DNA of 64,000 bases from Phellopilus nigrolimitatus (GCA_021029095.1 JAJOHG010000020.1:434001-498000), one strand, 5' to 3'; positions 33,359 through 45,029 are shown, counted from the stretch's first letter. The notes: generated by a model from the letters alone, not told the origin. Numbers and translations: made by a program.

Positions 33359-34165
33359 TCATCGCACGAAAAGGGCCAAACAATTGCGATTATTCGGGCA
33401 AGTATCTCGGAAGGCGGATACATGGATCCTTTTGACGAGAAGTGGGGCGGAGGTCTCAGCGCATCCGCTGTACAGCCACTTATCGTCACCAGCCTTACGC
33501 TGACTCGGTAGATTGTGCGCAAGGAGGGCAGGCAGGCGTAGTTGTTCAGATGACGGCCACGACGTGGTTAATAACAGCTCTTTCCTGTATATACGTCGGC
33601 CGAGAGAGTCGCTGAGGTAGCTGCCAGCCTGCAGGAAAAGATGTAGCATTCCGAGATGTGAGAGACGGGTGAGGAAAACATACCCCAATGATACTTCAGT
33701 GGTATGCGCCCGCCTTCTACTCTTCCTGTCGCAGAACCGATACTGCGGCATTGCTGCGACTCGCTGAAGATTTTGTAAAGTAAGATATTGTATGTTGTAA
33801 CTGCGCCTTGCCGAGGCACCAGGTCGAACACGCATCGGTGCAAAAGAATTAGGCACCTGCAAAGCCAGAAGCTTCAGCCTGCAGCTCTGCCGGGCCGGAC
33901 GGCCCTCTTCACCGCGCTTGTAATCTTCGACATCCGGGGGAACATGCTTGCACTCGACCTCCTCACCTGCAATCCCAGAAGGCGGTATGATTCCGATGAC
34001 GAGGAGAGCGGAAGCTACGTTTGTCTCAGCCTGATCCGAGTCACCACTGATCGGCGCCGCTGCACGTGACCGCGTACGAACGGATTTCGGACAACCAGCA
34101 ATGCAACAGATTATTATTATTAAGGAGAAACACAGCAATTGCACGGCGAGGCCGACTCGAAACAT
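33359..34165 (-). other. open frame between HAD copies, unrecognised
   Basis: A 268-codon minus frame between the two HAD genes of the left arm. It starts with a hydrophobic stretch (LLCFSLIIIICCIAGC) and contains protein-like pieces (GEEVECKHVPPDVEDYKRGEE) and a good intron candidate (GTATGTTTTCC...CCTGCAG, about 33,625-33,680). The mirror region at 55,140-55,850 is similar in sequence, but the equivalent frame is interrupted. It may be a relic gene or chance; it overlaps the HAD A upstream region. Confidence 0.25.
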
Positions 34166-34399
34166 GTAAGCTCAAGTACTCCGATATGCATTCTGAATAA
34201 CGACTGGGTTTCTGAAGGGGAGAAAACAGCCCGATAGACGGATATGGCAATTTTATTTGCAGTCAGAGCAGTCATGGTCGCGAACGTACATGGAAATATG
34301 GATGCATGGAAATATGGATGGGTATCAAGCAGAAAGTTCCACAATAAGAAAGCAAGACAGAACATACAAAGAAGAAATAATGCAGAAAAGAAGACACGC

Positions 34400-35575
34400 T
34401 CAGTGCTCGACGGTAAACACGAGCTTCATTCCCGCGCCCTCGCCCTCCGTCGTACAGCGCACTCTGCGCATGTCCTCAACAATAAAATGCGCACCGCATC
34501 CCTCTATTTTACTGCGCTCGTGGCTCGTGCACACAGCGATCACGGTCACGCCGCTCGCGACGCCCGCACGGATGCCGCTCGGCGAGTCTTCGAATACGAC
34601 GCAGCGCTTTGCATCGAAACCCAAGCAGGACGCGGCGAGGAGAAACGGGTCCGGCGCGGGCTTGCCTGCCTTCAGACGTTTGTCGTCTGCAGTGATGGTT
34701 ACGGGCGGCGGAGTGATGCCGACGCGCGTCATCGCGCCGTAGGCTGTACGGAAGGGCGTCAGTTATGCTGTAAATGCTGTAAGGAAAGAAGAGGAGAGAT
34801 GACGAACCGTAAGTCTTGGCACCACTGGTAGCAACAGCATACCGCCCGTCGGGAATGCACTCGATCATGTCCTTCACACCGGGCAGGATGCGGATCGAGC
34901 GGTCGACGGCATCCGCCTCTGTCTCCCACGCAGCTTCGATGTCGGCCTCGGCTGCCTTGTCCTTCTGCGCGTCGTTCGCAATGTGGTTGGAGTCAAGGGA
35001 CTCGTCGAATACAGAAGAGTCTTCTGGAAGAGCAGAGGCGAGCATGTCGGAGAGGCGCGTTGCGAACGAAGGGCGCCGTGCGCCGGCAGAAGGGTCAATG
35101 GGGGAGGAGGGTGTGGAGAGCGAGCCGCTGCGCGAGGAGGAGGCAGATGCGCTGGATAGAGCCGGTGTCGACTCGCCCGAGTCCGAACCAGGGCGGTCAG
35201 AGAATCCCGACTCGTTCGACTCAGAGCCCGGCACGCTGCGCTCTTTGATCTTCTTGAACGAGTCCGCGAAGTCGAGGATGGACTGCTCAAAGGCCTCGAC
35301 GGCCGCGTCCATCTCGTGTGCTTTAATCTCCGGGCGGTAGAACGCAAGGTTGTCGATGGCGCGCTTGCCGTGCGTCGCAGCGATGACTTCCGCTGGGTCT
35401 AGCCCGAGCTTGATGGCGACCGCACCCCAGGCGGCCTCGACGGCGGCGATGGAGTCTGTGAGCGTGCCATCCTGAGTACAGAAACAAATTGTCAGGACAT
35501 GGGATCAAAAGCACTGAGGCAGCCACGAACCATGTCGAAGAGGACAGCGTCGGCTTGGAAGGTGGTTGATGACAT
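34400..35575 (-). CDS. HAD-superfamily phosphatase copy B (GPP/DOG-type), the only intact copy
   Basis: Resembles yeast glycerol-phosphate and 2-deoxyglucose-6-phosphate phosphatases; a soluble Mg-dependent sugar- or polyol-phosphatase is likely. Exons 35531-35575, 34808-35471 and 34400-34743 give 350 residues. Motif I is LFDMDGTLTDS (Asp14 nucleophile, Asp16), and the first intron falls exactly between Met15 and Asp16. Motif II is VATSG, the motif III lysine lies in KAGKPAPDP, and motif IV is VVFEDSPSGI. The family is usually about 250 residues; the excess is a Ser/Asp-rich low-complexity insert at about 95-200, between the cap helices and ILPGVKDMIECIP. Promoter TATA at 35,699. The substrate cannot be told from sequence. 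Confidence 0.88.
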
Positions 35576-35698
35576 GATAATTGAGAGTGTTCTTGGAAGG
35601 GGAAATGGGTAGGGACTCAGAGTCTGAAGGTAGAAACTTGATATAAGATGGTGGTCGAAGGTAAAGTTGTGATGAGGACTCGAGCAGACAGCAGCACT

Positions 35699-35706
35699 CC
35701 TTTATA
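35699..35706 (-). promoter_or_regulatory. TATA box of HAD copy B
   Basis: Minus-strand TATAAAGG within the shared GAGCTGGGTATAAAGG block. Confidence 0.6.
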
Positions 35707-35763
35707 CCCAGCTCGAAGACGTACTTCGTCATCACGCGAAAAGATCCAAACAATTGCGATTAT

Positions 35764-36216
35764 TCAGGCAAGTATCTCGGAAGGCGGATGCTGGGATTCA
35801 GATGACAAGGAAAGGGAGCGGAAGCAACTGAGGTCTCGGCTAGCCGCTGCACTGCCATAGCCTGCACGTGACCGCAATGAGCTTTTGGAAAGACGGGCAG
35901 CGAGTCGAGAGGTATGAAAGGCGATGGACGTCGAGATAAGCAACCTGAATAGAGGGTAAGGACTGGCGGAGCGGGCGCGGAGGGAGAGTGTAATGTAAGC
36001 AGAAGATTCGCTTTGATCTAAGACAGCGCCCCGACGGCTTGTGTTTGTACGGGGAGATTTGAACTGAACTCGGACAGAGGCGGAAGCCGGCGAAGGCGCA
36101 TCCTGTCGGTGCGCCTCTGGGGAAGCTAAAGTCGCCGTAGAAAACGCGGATGCAAGCCAGCTAGAAGGCGTGCCAGGCGACGACAGGGGCGTCCTCGACC
36201 ACGCAGACGACGGCAC
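35764..36216 (-). other. Ser/Ala-rich open frame upstream of HAD copy B
   Basis: A 150-codon minus frame rich in Ser, Ala and Pro (SAWSRTPLSSPGTPSSWLAS). The mirror region at 53,027-53,254 keeps the first half of the frame before a stop. Conservation between arms may simply reflect recent duplication. It overlaps the HAD upstream region; coding status is doubtful. Confidence 0.25.
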
Positions 36217-36362
36217 GCTGAGCTGAAACTGCGAGAAGACTAGCTCAATCGTAGCGATGGTGTTCCTGCATCACCTCCAAGCGTATCTTACACGAATACG
36301 GGCGGTGGGGTTGGCGTGCCGCGTCTCGCGCGCAAGAGCGAGCGTTGACGCATGACGCGGCG

Positions 36363-36827
36363 GCGGACTTGTCGCGACCCGCCCAACTCAACGGCCAGAG
36401 GCAGATGATGCATTGATGAGTGCCCCACACAGAGCGCCGCTAGCAGCCTTGACGAAGGCGCATGGGGACTGCAGCCGTTCTACTCTTCGACACGAGTCGT
36501 TCTCGCCTTTAAAACTAAGCAGGGATTTGTCGTGCATTCAGTTTTCGCATCCACCGAAACAAGTTTTATGTAGCTGAGCGCAAGAAAACTATCAAGCGAG
36601 TTATGATTACGCCAGAGGCAGCAGACAGTAATGTAGCGAGCGAGCGTCGAGTCCGAGCAAAGTGCGTTGTCGTGCTATAAGATACGGCTATACGATTCGC
36701 GAGTCCACCAAACCGGACAGCTCCGAGTTTGTTAAACACAACCAGTCTGCACATAACATCTCACTTCAGAAACCATTGGATTTCTGCAAACTCTTGTCGC
36801 GTATCCGTATCTCCAGCGATTTCAACG
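36363..36827. other. unique sequence at the inner edge of the left arm
   Basis: No match to the right arm and no gene seen; probably includes the promoter of the following gene. Confidence 0.4.
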
Positions 36828-37427
36828 ATGCTTCTTTGGATGATCCTGCTCATCGAGATTGCTCTGGCTTCTATGCTACTCTTTTACTTCGTGAGAAGGA
36901 TGGCAAGGAGCGGTCCGGAGCCTAAGGCCTCCGTGAGTGTGTGAGCTAGTTTAATTTTACAATCAAGCATCTCATCGCTTCCAATTCGATATCATAGAGA
37001 AGCGGCTGTGGAAGAATACCGTAGGCAGGCAATGAATGGCACACTCCCGGTGACACCCCCTCGCCCCCGCTGTCTTAGCGTCCGTGTCTTCGGCTACATT
37101 CTCGATGACGATTGGATCGTCGAACGCGGCAGAAAACATAACGACGAATTAGCGCGGAAGCAAGGTAAACAGGGAACCAACGACAGGCAAAGCTTCTTGG
37201 ATATTGGAATGAATGTCGTGTCTCGTGCCGCTGGCGGTTGGATGTGCGTCGTGGAGAAGACTTCGCCTGCAGATATTCACATGTGTCTGGCGATTGCGTT
37301 CACCTCGTGGTCCTCATCCATGGAGGGGAAGGCCATCGCGCGTGACGAGGAGAGGGTCAAGAGACTGCGCGAGTGCGTTGGAAGGGAAGAAGACCCGGAA
37401 TGGTACGACCTATATGATTTCGAATGA
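36828..37427 (+). CDS. small single-pass membrane protein, unrecognised
   Basis: Two exons (36828-36940 and 36998-37427) give 180 residues. The N-terminus is one hydrophobic helix (LLWMILLIEIALASMLLFYF) followed by basic residues (VRRMAR), so the anchor is probably N-terminal. The soluble part is mixed charged (VFGYILDDDWIVERGRKHND, SFLDIGMNVVSRAAGGWMCV) and ends acidic (REEDPEWYDLYDFE). The donor at 36941 was chosen because it alone keeps the frame into the second exon. I know no family for it. It has no copy elsewhere in the window, unlike its neighbours. Confidence 0.55.
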
Positions 37428-37531
37428 ACATACAGTGGGCCATGTATGCATCATTTGGCGTGGTTTCAACCCATCACTATTATTATACGTATGTTATACA
37501 CCTTCTGCGAAATTAGACATGATTGAGTTTT

Positions 37532-37753
37532 CTAGAGCTCCCCTGTGAGCTCGTGTTCCTCGATGACCAGGACTTCCTGGCGGTCGGGATACAGTGCGGT
37601 AACGAGCTCGCGCTTGGCCCACCGCCGTTTGTCGTCTCTATGCGGCGCGAGTGTATACTTGACCGACAGCGCCGACAGCGCGCCGCCGTATACGTGCGAG
37701 ATAGTATAGGAAGACAGGATATCTGGAAGCAGCAGCGATGGTGCACAAAGCAC
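37532..37753 (-). pseudogene. C-terminal gene fragment, unrecognised
   Basis: A 73-codon minus frame with a convincing protein-like end (YTLAPHRDDKRRWAKRELVT, LYPDRQEVLVIEEHELTGEL). It begins inside sequence similar to the 5' part of P copy P3, so it looks like the tail of another gene cut by that insertion. Confidence 0.35.
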
Positions 37754-37759
37754 TGACGT

Positions 37760-39411
37760 TCAATTGGCGTGTACCAATGCGAATAAGACACTGATGATAG
37801 AAGACGAGGTGTGTGCATCTACAGAGCACCCACCTTAGATCACGTACAGGTCAATGAAGAAAATTCCAAAGTAGCTGGTACACCCCCAACGTTCGAATCG
37901 ACATCCACATCATTTGAAGAGACATTCAGTAACGAGGATGAAGTGCAAGATATGATAGATCTACAGCCCAAAATATGGCAAGAATTCGACGCTGTGCCGG
38001 ATGAGACGTTGGGATAACGAAGACATTATAGTGGATGAAAGCATATGACCCGGGTCCGCCACATCGGGATACAGGTATGGGCTTCGTCCGTCGACCGCAG
38101 CTTAGCTGACGAGCAGGTCTTTCAGGAGGCTGCAATCGACGACGTCTCCCATCTTTCTCTGCGAACGAAATGGCGATCCGTTTCCACTACCTGCTTTGGC
38201 GCAACTACAATGGCATATTCGATTATCGGCATGAGACTCACTGCAGAGGCTGTCGACTGTCTTTTCACCATTAGCTTGCTCAACTATTGAGCGCTCCGAC
38301 TCCGTTTCGGCATGTGCATTGCTTGGGCACGGCTTGAACCGGCGGATTCACCGTTTGACGAAGAAACTCGATGCACGGTAGGAAAGTGCTTGAATCTCGT
38401 GGATTCTGGACGATTTCATTCGACGCGGTTCCCCCAACACGCGAGCAAGTTGACGCGTTTATTCGCGAGCAAGGGAACGCTCGCATGCCTGATGAGAATG
38501 ATGATGGATGTAGGGAAATGGTTACCGCCTTCTGTTTTCGCAGCGTCCGACTCGCGATTGCGGCTGGGAGAGGCAGCGTCTCGTGCAGCACGGCTTCTCT
38601 GGACCCAAAACACAGACAGAGAAGGCAGGGCAACATGATCAAGTATCCTGGCACGCTTCGCGAGACCTTACAGCGCTCGAACAGCAGAAGACCTGCCTGA
38701 TAGTGAAACCCATCAGCATGCATGTAGACATACCCGCGCACAGGTGCGAAAAGCGCAGGCGGGATTTATCTCTCGATACGCTTTGCTGGTGCAAAGTAAA
38801 AGGTCGAGCTTCAGCACTGCTATTCTATCACAAGGGCACCAGCGAGCGCGGCTGTCTTTTATGAAAACAGACAGGATACTTGTCCCTCGATGGACAATTT
38901 CCTGCCACAGCGGCTCTGATGACACTATGAAAGACAATATCTGGAGGCCCGACCTTTCCGACTGTGCCTCTAGGCGTGCCGCGGGGGGAAATCCCGCTCA
39001 CGGTTGTTCTTTTTTCAGGGTGTCTTTCATGCTAGAAATCGCCGACGGCACCCTTCCCTTACAGGCCGCCGTAGCGCGCGTATCTCGGAGAAACCCGCTT
39101 CTGCGACCGTTGCTCCTGCAGTGGAGACCAGCCCGCATACCAACCAAAAGCGGGTCGAGCGAACCTGGGCGCAGACAGAGCCTTTTATTCGGCGCTGACG
39201 TCCGACGGCGAGGAGGATTCTAGCGGTGATGGCGGACTCCACGAACGCGGCGCCGCTGGCAAAGGGGGCGGAAGAGGCAAAACGTCCGAGTCCGAGTCGA
39301 TCTATCCTTTCCGCTCCTTTATTATACCTTGTCTGCTGCATTTGTCGCATAAGCATGTCGAGCCGCCGCCGGGTTTTCGAGAGCCTTCGTGAAATTGAAG
39401 TAAAGGTGTGA
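37760..39411 (+). pseudogene. family P member P3, heavily decayed
   Basis: Pieces in order: VNEENSKVAGTPPTFEST (exon 2 start, with an intact CAG acceptor), DRSLADEQVFQEAAIDDVS, LTAEAVDCLFTISL, ANSREQGNAR-like and DNDDGCREM-like segments across frames, and a C-terminal part near 39,050-39,220 (RRSARISEKPA). The reversed antisense TATA block follows at about 39,300-39,370. Many frameshifts and stops. Confidence 0.6.
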
Positions 39412-39770
39412 TTGGCGAGAAAAGTACGACGCCACCCACTACTATTGGGCTTCGCTTGCGCTGTGTGGCTCCGTAGTTGTTACTAGACGCAGTTCAATGG
39501 CGTTGCTTTCGATGCTTACTGAACGTTTATGCCACGTCTCAGGCTCAAACACTTCAGAACTACACAATTGACAAAAAAAAAAAATGCTCCAAGAGTTTCG
39601 ACGGTGTGCTTATCAAATATCTGTGCGGCGTCCTGCACGAGCCAAAGGCTCTCGAGGTACTTCAGACTTTGGGGCCCTTGAAATAGGAAGACTTAACCAC
39701 ATCCATTGACTGAATCGAAAAGCATCTTGACGGAAAGCGACCGCGCGAAAGTCAGCAGAATAGGCTTGTG
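39226..39770 (+). repeat. left inverted repeat flanking the MDR reductase cassette
   Basis: Matches, inverted, 41,760-42,430: the P-gene 3' block, a CGCAAGCGAAGCCC word, the AACTTCAGG/AATTGACAAAAA stretch and the F-box fragment, in mirrored order. Confidence 0.65.
39600..39760 (-). pseudogene. F-box/LRR gene fragment, copy 2
   Basis: Nearly the same as 241-350: the plus strand reads CCTGCACGAGCCAAAGGCTC... followed by the same leucine-rich coding words on the minus strand, with a stop (GAAATAG on the plus strand) and small indels. Confidence 0.65.
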
Positions 39771-40092
39771 CGTTGGTGAAGAAAACGGAGGATTGTGAGA
39801 CGTTGGCCGGTCCTAGCTACGGTCGAATCTGGATGAGGTTTGAACGTTTCTAGATTGTCGAGTGCTCTTTTTTTTTTTTGAGAAGCACACGCAACAGAAA
39901 ATATGTCGAACGATCGGTGGGATCTAAAGCGACGAGAAAAGAGAAGAACAGACTGAAGAGCCAGACATCCGAACCCGTAAACGTCTTCAAAGTCGCGTAT
40001 CGTTCAGAAGGGAAAAAAAGATTGATTTGATTTCGTCTTGCCAAACGGCATACAGTCCTAACTTACATAGTCCATCTTTGTTATCAATAGTA

Positions 40093-41393
40093 CTACGCGG
40101 TCTCTAGCGGGCGGGCGATGAGCTTGACGCCGCTGACCTTGTTCTCCTTCAGGCGCTCGAGCCCGTCCGGGATGCCGGCGAGCCCATTCGGCAGCACTTC
40201 AACGCGGTTGGGCTGTCCGTCCGACGCCAACCAGTCAGCAAAACAAAGAACGCAAACACAGCCGCATTTTCCATTAAAAGGCCTACCTGGAGCGTCCCGT
40301 CCGCGAGCAGCTGCGTCAGCTTGCCGTAGAGGCTCACGCCGAGCGCGCGCGCCGCGGGGGCGTGCACGTTTCCGAACACGTCGACGAGCGTCTTGTCCGG
40401 GTACTTCGCCCTGTCGACCTGCGGCGGGAGCAGCAGCACGAGCGCGCCGCCCGGCGCGAGCACGTCCCACGCCTGCGCCTGCGTGCCCGCCTCGGAGACC
40501 GCGTCGTACACGAGCTCGGCGGGCGCGCCGCCGAGCGCGGCCGCGACGGCCGCGGCGCCGCCCTTGCGGTCGACGACGTGCGTCGCGCCGAGCGCCGTGA
40601 GGTGCGCCGCGTTGTGCGGCGAGGCGGTCGTGATGATCGGCGAGAACCCCGAGAGCCTGGCCAGCTGGATGACTGGCGGAGACGAACGCACCCGGGTGAG
40701 CAGGGAGGATTCGAGCGACGCGGGGTTTTTTTTTCTTTGCTTACCGTATTGCCCGACGGAGGTTGACCCGCCGAAGACGACGAGCGGCTTGCCGCTGTAC
40801 GCGCCCGCCCCGCCGGCCTCCCACGGCGGCGTGAGCCGGGCGAGCCCCTTCGCCACGCGGGCCTCGTACAGCCCGACGGCTGCGGTCGCGAGGCCGAGCG
40901 GGATGGACGCGGCTTGGTCGAAGGAGATATTGGGCGGGAGCTGGAAAAGCGAGATCTTAGCTAGTGCCCGCGAATATTCCCTGGACATGATACGGACTTT
41001 GGCGGTGATCTCCGCAGGGACGATCGTGTACTGCTGGAACGTGGCTTTGTCGTTAGTGAAGAAGCCTTGGTGGACCCTGGCGAGACACCGTCGATCAGGA
41101 TACATGCGCTCCCCTAAACGAAGAGAAAACACTGACACTCTGTCGCCCTTCGCAAAGCCCTGTACGCCCTCGCCGACCTCCTCGACAGTGCCCGAGGAGT
41201 CCGTTCCAAGAATTGCCGGGTACTCCGTGATGAAGTAGTTGTACGTGCGGATCTTCCAGTCGACCGGGTTGAGCGCCGTCGCGTGGATTTTGACCACGAG
41301 CTCGCCGGCGCCGGCCTTGGGGACGGCCCTGGGCCCGACGAACCACTCGCCGTTCACCGGCGTTTGCAGGAAGAGCGCCTTTTGCTGTGCCAT
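40093..41393 (-). CDS. MDR-family (GroES-like/quinone oxidoreductase-type) reductase, copy 2 (intact)
   Basis: NADPH-dependent reductase of the medium-chain dehydrogenase superfamily, non-zinc branch; quinones or enoyl compounds are typical substrates. Exons 41137-41393, 40998-41076, 40745-40940, 40287-40672 and 40093-40212 give 345 residues. The GroES-like domain holds ALNPVDWKIRTYN and GTDSSGTVEEVGEGV; the Rossmann fold has VVFGGSTSVGQY, then THVVDRKGG and LAPGGALVLL. The end, ERLKENKVSGVKLIARPLE, is the usual C-terminal helix and strand. The start at 41393 is the only Met that keeps the first strand KALFLQTP. No zinc-binding cysteines. Exon phases are identical to copy 1 at 1619. The gene lies between inverted repeats and is the working member of the pair. 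Confidence 0.88.
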
Positions 41394-41482
41394 TGGGGTG
41401 TGTAGAGTGCTGTAAAGTGGACGGGTGCGATGGGACACGGACGGACGGGTGGGAACGCAGCTGCACGGTGTGGACCTGGAGC

Positions 41483-41490
41483 TTTATATG
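41483..41490 (-). promoter_or_regulatory. TATA box of MDR reductase copy 2
   Basis: Minus-strand CATATAAA about 90 bp before the ATG at 41393. Confidence 0.55.
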
Positions 41491-41759
41491 CGGCGCGGGG
41501 AGAAGATTCTGTGGGATCGGAGTGCATTTTGCGTGTGATTACGCATGGATGGCGCGCTCGGTGGTGAGCGGCTGACACACACCATGTACATTGTCAGCTT
41601 CGAGAATCCTCTCCAGCGTCAGTCAGCGACAGCGCGCGCTGGCGAAGCGCGTCTTCATGACTAATTTCTTTCCAATTCCACCTCACGTGCCGTTCCAGCG
41701 CTGTACATGTAGATTCTAAAGTATTATATTACTAGTATTAGATTCCTATGAGTATGACT

Positions 41760-42430
41760 CATGTCGTACTTTTGGTACAAAATTCCTTCCATACGGTCAC
41801 TTTCTATCAAGGCGCCTCTCGATTCAAAGAATTCTGCGGATAGCATCCTTGCTTCAGGAGCTGCAAAGTCTGAAGTACCTTCGGCCCGTGCAGGATCAAA
41901 CTCAATAATTATTTACCTGCTTTACCCCAAAATTCCGGGTTGAAAGATCTAGGGTCGAGCGCTGGTGCACCCCGGAGGAAAATATATCGTCTATATCACT
42001 TTCCGAAGAGCCCTCTGTCCTACACGGCGAAGTGTGGAGAGACATTGAATTACTCGGGGTCCTATCTCTTCCGATCTCGAGAAAATCTTTCCCTCTATCA
42101 ATGTCCCTGATCTCAGGATCACCGGAAGCACATTAGGAGTGCTTGACGCGTCTGACCGGCACTCGCGTCTGACCGGCACACGCATCGAAACTCTTGGAAC
42201 TTTTTTTCTTTTCAATTGTGCAGTTCTGAAGTGCCTGAGACTTGAAGGCGGCGCCACTGAATCAGGTTCAGTAGCGACTACGGAGCCACGCAAGCGCAAG
42301 CGAAGCCCGATAGCAGTGGGTGGCGTCGCGCTTTTCTCGTCAATCACACCTATTTGCTCCAATTTCACGAAGGCTCTCGCAAACTCGCCGGTGGCTCGAC
42401 ATGCACATTTGACAAGCGCGGCATAAAAGG
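41760..42430 (-). repeat. right inverted repeat flanking the MDR reductase cassette
   Basis: Inverted partner of 39,226-39,770. The P-gene antisense TATA block is at about 42,395-42,440 in the opposite orientation. Confidence 0.65.
41762..41945 (+). pseudogene. F-box/LRR gene fragment, copy 3
   Basis: Plus-strand words match the LRR part of the gene at 1-923 (SLLQELQSLKYL; compare LLLQELQNLKYL). It is divergent from the reductase, as in copy 1, so it marks the duplicated F-box/reductase pair. Several frame breaks. Confidence 0.6.
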
Positions 42431-44160
42431 ATATAAAGGAGATGAAGAGAGAAGAGCGACTCGGACCCGGACGATCTGTCCCCTTTGCCCCTTGATTTCC
42501 TCCTACCTCGCCAGCGGAGCCGCGTTCGTGGAGTATCCACCATCACCGCTAAATCCTCCTCGCCGTTGGATGGTTCTGGGCCGAATGAAGGGCTCTGTTC
42601 CGAAGACCCACCTGTGTCCAGTTCTTTCGACCGAGTGTTGGTGGGTATGCGGGGCTGGTCTCCACTGCAGGGCAACGGTCGCGGGAGCGTGGCGTATTTC
42701 TCCGAGATACGCGCACTGCGGCTGTACTGAGTGTCCCCCCAGGCGGTGTGTAAGGGAAGGCTTGCCGTTCGCTTATGTCTCCTTCCCTCAGGTGTCCAGT
42801 AGTCTGAAACTCTCAGCACGAAAGACACCCCTGAGAAAAGGTAGCAAGCGCCAGCGGTTGATTCCTCCAAGGCACGCCTGAATGGGGGGCGGGAGATCGA
42901 GCCTGCAGATATTTCTTCGCAGGACACAAAAACATCGCGCGTTGTTGTCGCCGAAACCCGGCCGGACAGTGTCCATGCCCTTTGACCACCTCCTTTCTCT
43001 ACAGAGTCGCCGCGCTCTTTGAGGATCCTTCATCACCGCTGGAATCCTCCGCGCCGTTGGATATCAGCGCCGAATGAGAGACTCTGTTTGCGTTCAGGTC
43101 CGCTCGACCCGGGGCAGACGTTCATGCTGGTCTTTACTGCAGGACAACGGTCGTTTCTCCAAGATACGTGCGCTACGGCGCTACCAGGTGTCCCCGGGCG
43201 GCGTGTAAAGGAAAGGGCACCGCCAGCGCCTACTGCATTCCCTTTCTCTCAGGGGCCCGTGCTGACGGTATCTGCAGGTTGGCGATTTTCAGAGCGAAAG
43301 ACACCCCTGACAAAGGGTACTAAGCACCAGCGGTTTTATCATCCAAGACACATCTGAAGGCACAGGGGGAGCCTCCAGATACTCTGTTCGAATCATACAG
43401 AGACATCAGTGAACTGTTGTCAACGCCCGGCAGGACACTGTCTATCAACAGACAGGTGTCCTGTGTGCTCTCACAGAAGACAGCCCCCTTCACTGGCGTC
43501 CTTTGTTTCTTCGGGGAGTGGTCTGGATACTCGACCGTCCCTCCTACGTTTTCAAGGTTGCGAAGAATAATAAAGCCGCCGGTGTTTTTTTATCCGTCCC
43601 CGCGGGTGTCTTCACGCGAGCTGACGGGCTCCACTGTCGGGCAAGTCTTCTGTTATTCGCTGAGCTTGTCGGGCGTTTCGGGCGTTTCTGGAAGCGCCTG
43701 GCAGGAGATTGGATCATCTGTCCTGCCTTCTCTGTCTACGCTTTTGAGCTCAGAGTAGTCACGCTGCTTATGTGCTCTCTATCTTTGCCAGTCGAGACCG
43801 AGAACCGGGCACTGCGAGAACGAGCGACATCAGCCGTTCGCCTTGCGTCTGTGATCATTCCGATCCGGCGTACAAGCATACTCCTGTTCACGGGCGAATG
43901 CATTAATTTTGCTCCGTGTGCTGGTACGCTTTCTAGGCGATGGCGTCATATACGCTGATTCGAGCGTGCCCGGGTGACGCTCGCGTCGAGGCAGCGACAA
44001 AGCTCTCTTTAGAACTTTGAGCCAGCCCATGATGGCAAAGCGGTCGACGGCCTCTGCAGTGAGTGTCTTGAGCGGGTGGACGAATACGTGGTTATAGGCA
44101 AGCCAGCGCAGGCTTTTGTCATTGACCTGCACGCTGCCTACGGTCAGCCTTTGGGTCGGT
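42340..44160 (-). pseudogene. family P member P4, heavily decayed
   Basis: Minus-strand pieces: KTLTAEAVDRFAIMGWLKVL at about 44,060, INAFAREQEYACTPDRNDHR near 43,880, and a C-terminal region at 42,480-42,720 (SRSARISEKYA, then RGRRKSRGKG). The conserved antisense TATA block is at its 3' end. Frames are broken throughout; two partial repeats of the C-terminal region (about 42.5-42.9 and 43.0-43.35 kb) suggest an internal tandem duplication. Confidence 0.55.
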
Positions 44161-44194
44161 AACGTTCTCGTTGGGTGAATCCCCTCCGCGAGCT

Positions 44195-44425
44195 CAGGAC
44201 GGAATGTAGTCGGATGGAACAAGCAGGGTGTGTTAGCACGGGCTCGAATCCTATGTCTCGAACTGACAATCATTGTTTTGGGTTACCCGCTCGACGGCAT
44301 TCCCATTGTGCTCACGGCGACGTCGCATGCCGTCGGACAGCGGTCCAGCCTGCAGAGTTTTACAAGGCTTTCATTTCCGACGAGACTTACACTGAATTTT
44401 GGTCAGTTCGTATTTATTCTTTCAC
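44195..44425 (+). pseudogene. ARO8 5' fragment beside P5
   Basis: Carries an exon-1 end (GATGGAACAAGCAG), a degenerate donor, and an exon-2-like segment that in one frame reads DGIPIVLTATSHAVGQRSS and in another EFYKAFISDET. Closest in wording to the true gene at 62,218 of all the fragments. Confidence 0.7.
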
Positions 44426-44439
44426 GAAGTTCTGATATA

Positions 44440-45029
44440 CTGAATATTTAATTCGTGATCACTCCGAGAAACGCCCAGGCGAATGCCAGAAGAATGAACT
44501 CGAGATTTCATCAATGGCTTGACAAGTGCAACAAACAAATGATAACATATAAAGGAACATAAAACCAAAGTCTCGGAAAATCGGACTCGGACTACCACCG
44601 CTTCGCTTTTCGAGCACTTCGTGACTCGCCAGATTCGCCAGAGCATAATTCCTTCGCAGTCGGTATCCCGTTGATCTTTGGCCGCCACAAATAAAAGACC
44701 TCGAGCCGAAGACACACATACGTTCAGGTCTTTTTACCCCGCTTCCGATTAGTCTTCGACCTGACGCTGACGGTGGCCTCCATTGCAGGAACCGCGGCTG
44801 CTTGCATTAAAAATGTGCGCGTTATGGCGGAGAGAAACCGTGCCCGGAAGTAAGTCTCCTGCCCGCTATCATTGGCATCTGGTTCCCTCATGTTCCCTAT
44901 ATTCCCGAGTGCGCCGGAGAAGGAACCGCGCCGGCGCTTTACACTTTTGTTTGTTGAGGTTTCTGCACCGACGCTGTCCGTCGGAAGGTACGCATTTCCT
45001 TTGTCTTTATCGATCATCCACTCTCTGCT
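44440..45029 (-). pseudogene. family P member P5, 3' part (split by transposon)
   Basis: Minus-strand frame from 45,017 reads DKGNAYLPTDSVGAETSTNK then SVKRRRGSF and DANDSGQETYF, aligning with the C-terminal third of P6 (RQETCLPMNTTS..., RKRRRDSF, DEDRQVSCL). It continues directly from the 5' part that ends at 50,397 once the transposon is removed. Confidence 0.75.

Larger units (their letters stand above)
27530..36362 (+). repeat. left arm of ~8.8-kb inverted segmental duplication
   Basis: Matches the reverse complement of 52,902-61,700 in gene order and intergenic detail: galactokinase relic, P gene, ARO8 5' fragment, two HAD phosphatases and their promoters. Feature pairs all mirror around 44.63 kb (for example 35,575 with 53,692; 33,213 with 56,025; 29,022 with 60,146). 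The inner edge is sharp: similarity stops at about 36,362, opposite 52,902. Confidence 0.85.
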
